Source of the DNA: Mortierella alpina | Lineage: Eukaryota; Mortierellomycota; Mortierellomycetes; Mortierellales; Mortierellaceae | Direction: 5' to 3' | Assembly: GCA_029449245.1 (NCBI GenBank) | Contig: JANATF010000016.1 | Location: 186,001-250,000 of the forward strand | DNA length: 64,000 nucleotides | Shown here: in pieces, positions 46,532-57,381 of the stretch | How positions within the stretch are numbered: position 1 is the stretch's first letter | Layout of the letters: each line of letters begins with the position of its first letter | Notes under the pieces: generated by a model | Database searches by the model: none | Told to the model about the DNA's origin: nothing | The model's input: the letters and a program-made list of their open reading frames with translations, nothing else | Translations under genes and position numbers: made by a program

Positions 46532-48784
46532 CTAATTTATATTGTCTACAAATATTTTGCTTTTTTGCTCATCAAAGTCGATGCCAGATGCCAGTTTGGT
46601 TATTTTGTAAGAATGGTACACCTCCACCTTGAGCGGTGCCAAAAGTTGACGAAAGTGTCCTAGCTTACACCCAAACACGCAGTACAGTTTCTTCAGATGA
46701 GGGAACCCCGTCTTGACGGTCGCCCAGTCCAAAGAAAAGGTCTCAACCGTGCTCATGTCATAAAGGCCCAAACTTTCTATCCGCAAGTCGTTCCCAAAGC
46801 CCTCCAACAAGTCCTTGCCAATTCCAGTGGCCGAGAGTCGCAGCTCCTTGAGATGAGACAGCGTCATGACCCGACTTTTGAGTTTCGCGAATGGATCGAG
46901 CTTTGGCAGCGGGTGCGGAAAGTTCAAAGAAGTGGTGCCATGACATTCTTTGGGACGATTAAAATGGCCATAAAGCTCGAGGTATTCTAGAGTGGGATAG
47001 CAAGCCCACGGGTTGGAAAAGACAGCAAGCGTCATGCGGTAAGATTCAATACTCAAGATCTTGAGCCCCGTGGCGGCCGACAGTAAAGCCTGGAGCCCTT
47101 GGTCCGTGACCTGGTAACAGTAATAGATAGCCAGCTTCCGCAGACTCTGTCCATGATGGGTTGCCAGGATCCCTAGAACCTCATCGTTCAGGGCCGGTAG
47201 GTCCTGGAAATGAACATGTTCCAGTAGGCGAGTACGGGTCTTGGTCTTTAAGAATGACCCAAGTCCTGCTGAAGTCAGTTGGCGGCAATTGGTCAGGGCG
47301 ATGCTCATCACCGAGGGCGCATGCTGAGCAATGGCCTCTAAAGCAGAGTCCTTGAGATAGTCACAGCTGTGGAGGTGCAGTATCCGGAGATGAGTGCAGC
47401 CCTGGAGGAGGTTCGCCAGAGTGGTGGCTGTCGTGCTATTAATGGTGAGGAACTCCAGGCTGAAGTTATCTTCCACAAGAACATGCTGCTGCTGCTCCAG
47501 AGACGATACCGATTCCGCTTCAGAGAGTGATGATGTGCAAACAGAAGGGCACGGAGAAGAAGATATGGCCATCTTTCGCGACCCAGGTGAGCCCTCCAAG
47601 ATCTGTAGTGTAGTAGCAAGTGCCGGATCCTGCAGCTGCTCCTTGAAGGTCTCCCTTTGCTTGTTGTTGCGTCTTTCCTTCTTTTTTGATCGCCCTTTCT
47701 TCCGAGGAGCAATATCCTCTTGTACATCTACATCGTGAAGTTTAACGGTCCGAAGACAAGTCCGAGTTCTGAACAATGACTTCAGGTCCTTTTCACGAAC
47801 CCTGATCGAAGGGTGGGGTATCAGGACTAGATACTCGAGATGGGGTGAAGCCCAACGGTCAATCGTCTTGATCACATTGTGTATCTCTGAACCTCTTTCT
47901 GTGTCTACATCTGCGTCAGTGTCCATATCCTCTGTATCCTCTGTGTCCGCGTCCGTGTTCGTGCCTATGCCTATGCCTGTGCCCGCACTGGTCTCGTGGT
48001 CGACATCATAGCCACTGTTCCAGTCCCAGTCCAGCATCAACTTTGTCAGTCCTGGGGCAGCCCAGAGTAAGCGTCTGAGGAATTTCAACGAGAAGTCGGT
48101 TCCGTGTAGAGAGATGGTGTTGAGGTGCGGGCAGTGCTGGCAAAGGCGGAGCAGCTCCGTTGTTGTGAGACGGGACGCTCGCAAAGTGCGGACATGGTGT
48201 CCATGACGGAAGAGGCACTCTGAAGAAAGAAAGTAGTAGTCGTTGTCAAGAGCGGTGGTGGTGGTGGTGCGAGGTCTAAGAAAAGAGATGTGTTTCCAGA
48301 GAAAGGGAGTCCAGATGCGGTGCCATGCCTGGCAGATGGATGCCGCAGTGGCGAGATGCCGTGGTGTGAGGAAGTGCTGGATGGCGTGGACGAGTTCTGG
48401 CATGAGCATGACCTGTGCCCCTGCGCTGATTCGCGGAGTGCATGGGGGTGGTTCCTGGAGTATGGGCGGTGGTGCTGGAGTCGTGGTCCGTGCGAGTCCG
48501 TCTGCGGGCATCGCGAGTCCTGTCGGGGGCAGCTGCATTCCAAGTGGGGGAGGGGTGTGAAGGAAACCAAGACTATCGTGCAACGAGTGAGTGAATCTGA
48601 CCCTTCTGACCCTCAACGTCATTTTACTCGCTCGCAACACGCCGTGGATCGACTCCCACTCTGCGCACCCGTGCTCAATCCGCCAGGCTGCGGCAACTTG
48701 CGTCGTCGCTGCCCTTGAGTCATGCACCTGTGCTTGACTCTCTAGTGCAGTCCTATGATCGTACGAGGCTACGACCGTGCTCAT
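46532..48784 (-). CDS. F-box / leucine-rich-repeat protein
   Basis: Likely substrate-recognition subunit of an SCF ubiquitin ligase. Single exon, 750 residues from the first ATG. A shorter start at 48538 (MQLPPTGLAMPADG) lies closer to the F-box, and the upstream 82 residues may not be translated. The F-box is at about residues 128-170 (MPELVHAIQHFL, ICQAWHRIWTPFLWKHI). LRRs of the RNI/AMN1 type then run through the protein (HLNTISLHGTDF, LRILHLHSCDYLKDSALEAI, LRKLAIYYCYQVTDQGLQAL). An acidic Asp/Thr repeat sits near residue 290 and a basic KKGRSKKKERR patch near 365. It is convergent with the RhoGEF, with 11 bp between stop codons. The target protein is unknown. Confidence 0.88.
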   Translation of the reverse strand: MSTVVASYDHRTALESQAQVHDSRAATTQVAAAWRIEHGCAEWESIHGVLRASKMTLRVRRVRFTHSLHDSLGFLHTPPPLGMQLPPTGLAMPADGLARTTTPAPPPILQEPPPCTPRISAGAQVMLMPELVHAIQHFLTPRHLATAASICQAWHRIWTPFLWKHISFLRPRTTTTTALDNDYYFLSSECLFRHGHHVRTLRASRLTTTELLRLCQHCPHLNTISLHGTDFSLKFLRRLLWAAPGLTKLMLDWDWNSGYDVDHETSAGTGIGIGTNTDADTEDTEDMDTDADVDTERGSEIHNVIKTIDRWASPHLEYLVLIPHPSIRVREKDLKSLFRTRTCLRTVKLHDVDVQEDIAPRKKGRSKKKERRNNKQRETFKEQLQDPALATTLQILEGSPGSRKMAISSSPCPSVCTSSLSEAESVSSLEQQQHVLVEDNFSLEFLTINSTTATTLANLLQGCTHLRILHLHSCDYLKDSALEAIAQHAPSVMSIALTNCRQLTSAGLGSFLKTKTRTRLLEHVHFQDLPALNDEVLGILATHHGQSLRKLAIYYCYQVTDQGLQALLSAATGLKILSIESYRMTLAVFSNPWACYPTLEYLELYGHFNRPKECHGTTSLNFPHPLPKLDPFAKLKSRVMTLSHLKELRLSATGIGKDLLEGFGNDLRIESLGLYDMSTVETFSLDWATVKTGFPHLKKLYCVFGCKLGHFRQLLAPLKVEVYHSYKITKLASGIDFDEQKSKIFVDNIN

Positions 48785-49043
48785 TGACTGCAGTCAGCTC
48801 TGCGCACACACGGCGCCCTTCTTGTCTGCAGCAAAATACAACAGCTCGAGAAACAATATAGGCTGCCTTTGCCACCAAATATCCAATTCAACCTTAAAAG
48901 TGGGTGCACAGCGTCAAACGAAAGCACATCTCTCGTTCCTTCCTGCTCGCACATTCTTGATCATCACACCTCTTTCCCCGCATCCAACAGGTCTTCCTCC
49001 TCTCCCACTCGTCATTCCCAATCGCATTCCAACTGCATTCGCC

Positions 49044-49774
49044 ATGCCTGCTGAACGAATCGCCAAGCGCACTCCTGCCACCTCCGTCGCTACTCTGAAA
49101 GCCTTGAAAAAGTCACCCCAGGAAGGCGTTGACACTACACCTAAAAAACCCGTCGCTGTCGATGAAGACGTGTCAAGTAAGTGGCCTCCCTCTCCTTCTC
49201 CGTACAAACGGTGTTCTTCAAGGCAATCGCTCCACTATTCTAACAGTACCTCTTCCTCAAGCCGTTCACCCGTACCCAAAGTCCGAAAAGGAGCGAGAAA
49301 ATGTCATCAACCGCCACACTGGGCGCAAGGTCACTTCTTTTCAGTTCCAAGTCTACGACCTTTGTGCACAGGTATATATCTCTTCTTGTTGCTGCGAGCG
49401 TTCCTTTCACCGACCCTTTAACAAACAGAGTGGCTGGTCCTCCGTCTGACAACCCTTTTGCACTTCATGCACAGATTCCAAAGGGTCAGATCTCAACCTA
49501 CAAATACATCTCGGATGCCCTGCAGTCCTCGCCGCGCGCAGTGGGCCAGGCACTGAAGATCAACCCTTATGCACCCTTGCCGGTGCCCTGTCACCGTGTC
49601 CTGGACTCTAAGCTTTATGTTGGTGGATTCATGGGCCAGTGGGGCACGGGTGAGAAGATTGACAATAAGAAGGCCAAGTTGTACCACGAAGGCGTGACCT
49701 TTGACGACACAGACCATGTTGACAAGGCATTGAGGGACAAGCTGATCTTTGATAGCTTCACGGTTCCCAAGTAG
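49044..49774 (+). CDS. MGT1: O6-alkylguanine-DNA alkyltransferase
   Basis: Suicide DNA-repair enzyme that removes alkyl groups from O6-guanine. Exons 49044-49176, 49247-49371, 49475-49774, phases 1 and 0, 185 residues. The active-site motif PVPCHRV places the acceptor Cys at residue 125, so this is a true alkyltransferase and not an ATL protein, which lacks that Cys. Other conserved parts are GQISTYKYIS, with the DNA-binding Tyr, and SPRAVGQAL, with Arg107 as the likely base-flipping Arg finger. The ~45-residue N-terminal extension is Lys/Thr-rich and could be a nuclear localisation region. There is no separate N-terminal ribonuclease-like domain of the human type. It lies divergently from the F-box/LRR gene. 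Confidence 0.94.
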
Positions 49775-50170
49775 AGTTGGGACTTGTCCGCAGAAGCACT
49801 CTTTGCTTAGGTCTGTATCATATGTAAATAAAAGTCACCTCCTCTTGTCAATGGCGGGTCGTGCTATCTAGGTCACCATTACAGAGGCGTGGTACCCATA
49901 AGTCAGAACCACGGTGGCAAAAGGCTGCAGTGCCTTCAGCTTTCGGCCACGCAGAATAGCCTTCGTGGTATATCGGTGTCTCAGGCTTCCAATTTGCAGA
50001 GGGCTCATTGACCTGATGAGAAGCCAAGGCTGATGATGATAATAAGAACAACTATGCCCACCTTGACCTCTTTCCTTCCTGTCTTCACTTCCGTCTTTGA
50101 TCCTCCTGCTTGACCTGCCTTTGTCCTGATTCACATTCCGTTTCTAGGCCACCCAACCACACTTATACAT
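49775..50170. other. Intergenic: alkyltransferase 3' flank and BTB gene promoter
   Basis: 396 bp. An AATAAA signal at about 49827 fits alkyltransferase 3' end formation. The part towards 50170 is C/T-rich. Confidence 0.5.
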
Positions 50171-51778
50171 ATGAGCAAGGTCAACATACACGAGATTCGT
50201 GGTGTCGCCTTCCAGGTGCACCAAGAGATCGACCACCACGACAATCCTTACATCTTCCAAGTGACTCTCAGCCGTACCAAAGTCTTTCATGGCGCTTGCA
50301 CGAAGACACAGCAAACCCAGGTTGAGATTCACGATGTTGGAGGTGCGCGCTGCTTCGCCCAATACTCCCACATGCTCCTTGTGCATAATGACATGCTCGT
50401 AGGCTCTAGCCAGATTAGCAGGACCGCCTCGAGAATAGCCAGTGAGTGCAACCTTCTTTTTGAATACTATATCAGATCGAGGGGAGTCCCAGCGATGCTC
50501 AAGGGCGTTCGCCGTAACTCATAGTTGTTGTTTTTACCTTGCTTCATAGTCTCGCTGTCGACCACTTTGTTGCAAACGGACTGTGCCTATCACTTCGTTA
50601 TCATTTTGCAATCCCGAAACTCCTCGCACGACCTCTGCCGACCTCTCTCTTCGTGCCCGACCGCGGTCTACTCCCCGTGGAACGAGACAGCAACAGGTCA
50701 CTCATCCTTAGCGCCAACACCCACCTTAAAGCCCATAACTCATCCCAAGCCTTCGCCCGGTCCCAAGTCCGCAACAAGTCCCAAGCCTGCGCCATCATCA
50801 CAGCGTCCACGGATGGACCTGTCAAACAATCTCTTCAAAAAGCCGCTATCTCTGGCGGTTGCTTCCGTGTCTGAGCATCAGGAACCCAATTCCAGAAGCC
50901 ACGTCAGCTCAACAGCATCATCGGCCAAATACAAAGTGCACACCGGCCGAAACGCACCGCAGGGGATCAGTTGCAAAAGCACTGGTACTCAGCATGAGCA
51001 AGGTCCAGAGACGGTCGAAGGCACATTGTATGATGAAGATCACCTCACATCAGGAGCGACTGTTGGTCCCGCTTACGACGTTCATTTTTATCACGCGGAT
51101 CAAACCCCGACCAGGAGCAGAGGAATTGCAGCACATCGAGACGTTTTGAGTGTCTTCCCAAAGCTCAAATCGCTCCTATCCAATGCAGAAATAGGGAAAA
51201 GCATGATGCGACGTGGGCAACAATGCAGTCGCCTTGGATCTATTCAAGATGGGAGACAGACACCTGTCGTGGTCGACATTTCACACTTTTCATTCGACGC
51301 ATTTCGGGCTTTGGTCGTGTATATCTACACAGGCGACTTTGACCTTGCCCTTTCTTATGTGACCATATCACAATTGAGCCCTGAACAATCGCCACCGAGA
51401 TGGATCCATTTACGCCATGAAGGTGCACGCGATCGATTTCTGGACCTCTGCGAGCTGCGGGAATTACTTCTTATTTGTGGCACGTTTGATGTGGATGGGC
51501 TGAGATATGCCTGCGTTGGGATAGCGTTGTCGTTCCTGAGTGTGGAAAATGCTGTCTTTATGCTCGTTCACCTCGGGCGGGATGTCCCGGAGATCAAGCG
51601 AACTGTCATGACGCTCATCAAGGATCAATTTCAGCAGCAGGTCCTGACCGGAAAATGCAGTACTTTGGAGGACCTTTTTGAGGAGTTTAAAGATCAGGAC
51701 TGCAGGGACCTAGTGGACGAGCTCAACGAGGACATGAGAGGGATGGACGCGCAGGTAGAAAAGGTGATCTGTAGTTAG
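50171..51778 (+). CDS. BTB/POZ-domain protein
   Basis: Probable adaptor, perhaps for a Cul3 ubiquitin ligase. Two exons, 50171-50441 and 50550-51778. The donor A|GTGAGT and acceptor CATAG join in phase 1 to give 499 residues. The N-terminal 90 residues (MSKVNIHEIRGVAFQVHQE...) look beta-rich and might be a MATH-like module, but I cannot confirm that. A Pro/Ser/Lys-rich linker (PSPGPKS, SPKPAPSS) follows. The BTB core runs from about residue 265 to 350 (YDVHFYHADQ, AHRDVLSVFPKLKSLL, FRALVVYIYTGDFDL). A helical C-terminal region follows (LCELRELLLICGTFDVDGL), as in BTB-BACK proteins. The ORF could be split into two genes if the intron is wrong, but phase and splice signals favour one. Confidence 0.83.
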
Positions 51779-54410
51779 CACTGCCTAAAGTTTACTCTCT
51801 TTCATTCGCAAACAAATTCAAGCGATAGTCTGTACTATTGCCACAACGAAGAAGGAGCAGCAGTGCCATGGTCCACGACGCAGGATCCTCTACTTTCACA
51901 AGTCGCGTGTTTCAGTTACCATAACATCATATCTCTACTGTTGAACCACTTTTCTCTGGTATATCCCATACCTTCCCGTCTATCTTCGAGGGCTGACGAT
52001 AGCGGGACAAAGAATTGTAAAGGAACTGTTACCTGTATAGAAACAGGGGGAGTGAGGGAAGGCTGGCTCATGATAGGCTGCCCTTGATGCTGAGGGAATG
52101 CGGAGTCGTTTTGTCGTCAGTCCTCAGACGCGGAAAGGGGCAGTGCTACAGGTGATCACTATAGTGCAGTATGTCAATAAGAACGAGATGCATGTGCATG
52201 AACTGGACATGTATAATCGGTCAGATAAGATGCTGTGGACACTTGTCATTCCAAAAGGGAGCGAGATGCAGGCGACTGCCAAGGGGAAGAAGTTTTCTAG
52301 ATTTTATTTTATAGGACATATAGGCGCGAGGTGTTTGAAAAAAGTAAATGAATCCAGGATATATTTTAGAGCCAGAGAAGGAGTAGAGTCGTTGTCAAGC
52401 CATGAAGGACGTTGTTGTGTGATGGTTGGATGAGAGACAGTAATGCTTTGTTTAGAACAAGAAGTGAGAGAGATGCACATGCACTGTGCCACTTGAGACT
52501 GAAGATAGATGCAGGATCTGGAAGAAAGAGCATAAGCATGGTAAAAAGAGAGACGACGGGAGGAGCAACTGGAGCGTGTAGGAGTGTGTGCACTTTGAGC
52601 AAATGCAGCTGCAGGGGTATGGCGTGCTGGGAGCATGCGTCTGTGAGAATGTCACGTCTTTCTCCATCGGAATTGTGCGTCTGACAAGGACATGATTGGC
52701 TGGAACTCTCATGGCCCTGAGAAACGCGTCCATGGTTGTTCAATGTATAAGCTTGGTACTTTGTACGGAGAGGGAGAGTGGTTAACCAACGACGATCATC
52801 GCATGGCTGCCTTATCCCCCTTCCTATTGCTGTGGCGAGCTGCGGTTTTCTGCCTTTAGCAGTTCTCCTCAGTGACCAAGGGTTTGCTTGCTTTGACAGG
52901 AGGTTGAAATGTCCTTGCAGTATACTAAATGAATTGTCAAATACGTAGGATGCGTCCTCAATGTATATATATCCCAAGGCGCACCAGACATGAGTAGTTG
53001 ATTCATTTCTGGGGCGAATAAACAAACACAACAAACACAGCAGGATGAACGCTCTCGTGCTACTTTGCACTGCCCGAATGCTGAGACCATGTTCAATTCA
53101 AGACGAGCGTTCAACAGCAAATCGTTATCGATCACCAGGTGAAGGCTGGCCATGCCGGCACATGTGTCACGAATGAACAGATATCGAGAAGTGGACAAAG
53201 ATGAGTGGGCTGGTGCGACGACTCTGTTCATGTTCTTGTTGGTTTTTTTTGTGCATGCGTTTGAGTCGGATAGCTTGTTCTGATGGTCAACTCTAAGAGA
53301 GAGGAACAACAAAGCATGGGCGGATGACGATCGATAAAACATCTTCCCATTCAACATTAAAGCATCGTCCTCCTTCGCACTCTGGTCCTCAGACAGCAAA
53401 TACATGTGCTTGGACCATATTGTGGTTGCATTTGAAGATGAGTGTGCGATCGCTTGGTCCAAGTCATTGTTTTACTCTTCACTTCTCGCCCTATTGCTGT
53501 TGCAGGAGTCGACTCCTGGACGTTCAAGACCCTTGAGCCTTTGGTGGACAACAACATCGGACTATTGCATGTGGCGTGCGCTAGGCATATTCGATCGACA
53601 ATCCGGCCCACAGGAGACGTGCGTGAAGCGGGAGCAGTTGGAGCCCCTGTCATATGGGCCACTCTATTGAATCTTTTGGGAGCAGCAACAGCGGCAATAA
53701 CAGCAGCTGGGTTGCGGCCTAGTGGTGTATTGCGCCATGGCGTGTGTAAGGTGGTGCCATCCGTGTTTGGTGCGCCCTGGACGCACAAGGAATCATTGGC
53801 TGGCACACCAGCGCTGGTGCGACGGACATGGGCCCTCGCAGCCCGCCCGCAGAGACGCACCGTAGGGGCACGGCAGATATAACAGGTCTCCGCCCTTTGC
53901 TCCTTCTGCTTCGCTCTCTCTGTCCCTGCCTCCATCTTCGACCAGCATCTGCACCGCTTGCCTCACGCTGCCATCTCGCACTCCCCACTCTCGCACTCTC
54001 CATGCCCCATTCCCCACTCTCCGTCCCCCTTTGATTCCTCATCCAAGCAGCTGTCCACTGTCGACAATCCCCTGGCCTTGTCGCCGACCCATCCCCACGT
54101 CTGTCAGCGAGCTACCTGCCCTCAGCCTTGTGGTCCTGTTTTCGCAGTGCAAGGTGACCTGAGCGATCTGAGCGCGTCTCTCCCTCCATTCCCACTCCTC
54201 ACTCCACTCCTCACTCCACTTTTTTTTTCACACAAAAATACATATTCTGCAGTCCATTCCCGTCTTTCTGTGTTTGTCTTCCCGCCACTTCACATTCTTC
54301 TTGTCTGCATCGTCGGCTTCCTTCCTTCAAGTCTCTTTTCCATCCACCCACCACGTTATCCTCCCGCACTCGCCTGATCCGCCAGCTCTCCACTGCTCGC
54401 CACTTCAGCC
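51779..54410. other. 2.6-kb interval without a confirmed gene
   Basis: It includes long open frames on both strands between 52.3 and 53.9 kb without recognisable domains. The GC-richer part at 53500-53880 is open in frames of both strands and is preceded by an acceptor-like TTGCAG at 53500-53505. The part at 53890-54400 is C/T-rich and likely belongs to the promoter and 5' UTR of the F-box-WD40 gene. Confidence 0.5.
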
Positions 54411-57088
54411 ATGGCTTACGACTCGCCCTCTCCCGCAGACACATCCGAGTTGTTGGCCCCATCGCTCTGCCTCAACCCAGACGCACTTGAGGATCTCGCG
54501 CCCGTCCAGCCATCAGCACAGAATGTCCTACCTGATTCATTCCCCACTCTCTCATGGTCAGAACAGTCATCGGCCGAAAACAGAGCTGCCAAGGCTGAAA
54601 AGAGACTCTGCTATCGCCATCGGCCCGACTTGCGATCCAAGCGGGCTGCTGACGAGATCCAGCTCGATCAACTTCAACAGGTAATTCAGCAACCCTTTCT
54701 CTTGGAGCGACCCTTGCACAATACTCGCGCCAGCCTAAAAAAAGGAGGGTTATCGTCGATGCATGTGTACCCTTGATACTTTGCCGGTAGTGCCGTCCTG
54801 CCTTGTTGGCGGTCCAGCCTCTCCCCACCTTCATATCCAGTTCTGTCCAATTCAGCCCTGTCCAAACCCTCCCTCTCCCTTCTATTTCCTTCCCCCACTT
54901 TGCACCCTTTGCACCCTTTTCCGTCACTTCACGCCTCACTCGCCCCAGCAGGCAATGGTGTTCCTTCAGCGTGCTATCTTGCGGAATCTGCGTGTTTTGC
55001 CCTCGCGTCTCATTTTCTTCCCGATACTCCAGCATGTCAACATCATGTATATCATTTGTTGTACCCAAGCCGAAAAAAAGAGAGCTGTGTGGAGATGCTT
55101 GTTTGTGTTATGATATGTTGCCCGTGCCTGCCGAGTCTGTAGTGGGGAGATGCATGTATGACTAACTTCTGCATCTGCTCTGCTATGACGCCCACTCTGT
55201 GTCCCAACAGGATATCAAGCGCCTGCCTCAACAGGATCAGCAAATCATCTCCCACATATGGTCTCTTTTTGGCTCTGCACCAGCGAGCCATCGCCAACTT
55301 GTCCTTAGCGGGTTGTTAACCCAGTGCTGCGTGCCCCAGCTCTCCTTCCTCTCCAACCATCTGCAGCCGCTGCTGAGAATTGATTTCCTGTCCATTACCC
55401 CCCCAGAGATTGCATTCCGCATCCTGTCCTATCTGGACGCCACTTCTCTCTGCCATGCCGCCCAGGTGTGCAAGAGTTGGAGGAGGTTGGCCGACGACGA
55501 CGTAGTCTGGCATCGCATGTGTGAACAACATATCGGACTCAAGTGTACAAAGTGCGGGTGGGGCCTGCCTCTCCTGGAGAAGAAGAAGGCTCGGTCAAAA
55601 CGTCAATCGGAGCAACAACAACAACAACCACCACGGAATAGGAATCAGCAAGCCATACAACCTGTGCAAGAAAATGGACTGGATGTACACAGCAGACAGC
55701 CTAGCCATCCGGACCATAGCGCAGCTACGACCACACCTTCCCACCCTTCTCCACCGACCTCAACAGCTTCCCTGTCACCAACAGAGGCCACGCCACCCTC
55801 AGCTTGGCCAACAAGACGCCGCAGCGCGTCCAATGACCTCGACAATGAGGCAGATCGCGCCCAAAAGCGCACCCGTCGCAGCTCACGGTCACCTTCGCCC
55901 TCGCCTTCAATTTCAGGGTCCAAGCGCGCTGCACCGCTCTTCTTGTCGCCAGAGCCGCCAGTCAAACCAGCAGAGGTTGTGACTAAAAGGCCGTGGAAGG
56001 AGATTTATTCGGAGCGATTGATTGTGGAGCGGAATTGGAGGAAACGCAACTACCGACTAAAGTCCTTCAGAGGCCACACGGATGGAGTAATGTGTCTCCA
56101 GTTTGACGAATCGTTCTTGATCACTGGGTCGTACGACAACACGGCCAAGGTTTGGAACATTGAGACTGGCGAGTGCCTCCGAACGCTGAAGGGGCATGCA
56201 CTATGCGTTCGTGCCCTTCATTTTGATGACGCCAAGCTTATTACAGGATCGATGGACAGGACACTCAAGATCTGGAACTATCACACAGGTCAATGCATCC
56301 GAACCCTGCAAGGACATACGGATGGCGTGGTCACTCTGGACTTTGATTCTCGGATCCTTGCCTCTGGATCGGTGGATGCGACGATCAAGATCTGGAACTT
56401 TGCAACGGGTGAATGCTCCACGCTCAAGGGACATGGCGACCTGGTTAACAAGGTGCAAATCTACAAGAAAAATTTGCTGGTGTCGGCCAGCGATGACACG
56501 ACGGTGAAGCTTTGGGACATTGCATCCCGGAGGTGTCTTCGGACGTTCAATGGCCATGTAGGACGTGTCCAATGCTTGCAGACATCGGGAGATGCGCTGA
56601 TCTCTATTATTGCGGAACGCATCCGCAAGAGGGACGGACTCCTGGCTCAAAATAGACCTGCTCCAGCCGTGCCGGGTGTGCCGACCACCGTCTGCAGTAT
56701 CAATCGGTCGGGCGTGGTGGAGAATACGCCTCCGTCGCCCCTGCTCGACCCTCACTCAGACGCAGAGACGAGGACGATGATGTCGATCATCATCACAGGC
56801 GGACTGGACAACACACTCAAGATTTGGGATGTCGAGACAGGACTATGTCTCAATACGCTGTTTGGGCATGTGGAGGGAGTGTGGTCGCTTGCATTTGACA
56901 AGCTGAGGATTGTGTCTGGCAGTCTGGACCGGACGATCAAGGTGTGGGACACGGAGAGCGGCCGGTGTTTATACACGTTGACAGGGCACGAGGGGCCAGT
57001 GACGTGTGTTGGCCTTGGCGACACGCGAATTGTCAGCGGATCTGACGATGGTGTTGTATATGTGTGGGACTATGGTGTCCGCACCTAG
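54411..57088 (+). CDS. F-box / WD40 protein, MET30/SconB/Pof1-like
   Basis: Substrate receptor of an SCF ubiquitin ligase. MET30-family members control sulphur metabolism and cadmium response by targeting a bZIP activator; that role is known from ascomycetes and inferred here. Exons 54411-54680 and 55211-57088, phase 0, 715 residues. The F-box is at about residues 148-195 (ITPPEIAFRILSYLDATSL, VWHRMCEQH). It is followed by the diagnostic KCTKCGWGLPLLE, shared with SconB/Met30. A Ser/Pro/Gln-rich linker follows, then seven or eight WD40 repeats from about residue 335 to the end (GSYDNTAKVWNIETGECLRT; GSMDRTLKIWNYHTGQCIRT; SGSLDRTIKVWDTESG). An insert interrupts the propeller after repeat 5. 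The first intron is 530 nt, about five times the local norm. Confidence 0.93.
54681..55210 (+). other. Outsized intron 1 of the F-box-WD40 gene (530 nt)
   Basis: Donor GTAATT at 54681, branch-like TGACTAAC near 55160 and acceptor CCAACAG at 55210. No supported ORF or RNA fold seen. Confidence 0.85.
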
Positions 57089-57381
57089 GATCTCGTGTAG
57101 CTTCTCTCTCGCTTGCTACGTCGACCATCATACCCTGTTTTTTTTGCTTTGCCTTGTAGTCTAATATATAATTCCATAAGAACCCGCTGTCCACCACCTC
57201 CAAACCTGGTCTTCGACTGTTCATCGCTTCTCCACCGACTGTCCACTGCTTCCAAAAAGGACTGTTTTTTCGCGGTTAAGGGTGGCTGGTGACAACAAAA
57301 ACCGCACCATCCTCGGCCAGCTGGAGAGCCATGATTTGTGTTCCTTGATCTCTCTGTCTGTCCCATCAACCCGCTTTCGCC

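Noticed and set aside
52366-53070. 234-residue minus-strand open frame
   Set aside because: No recognisable motif, A/T-rich codon use unlike neighbouring genes, no promoter-like context. Left as non-coding.
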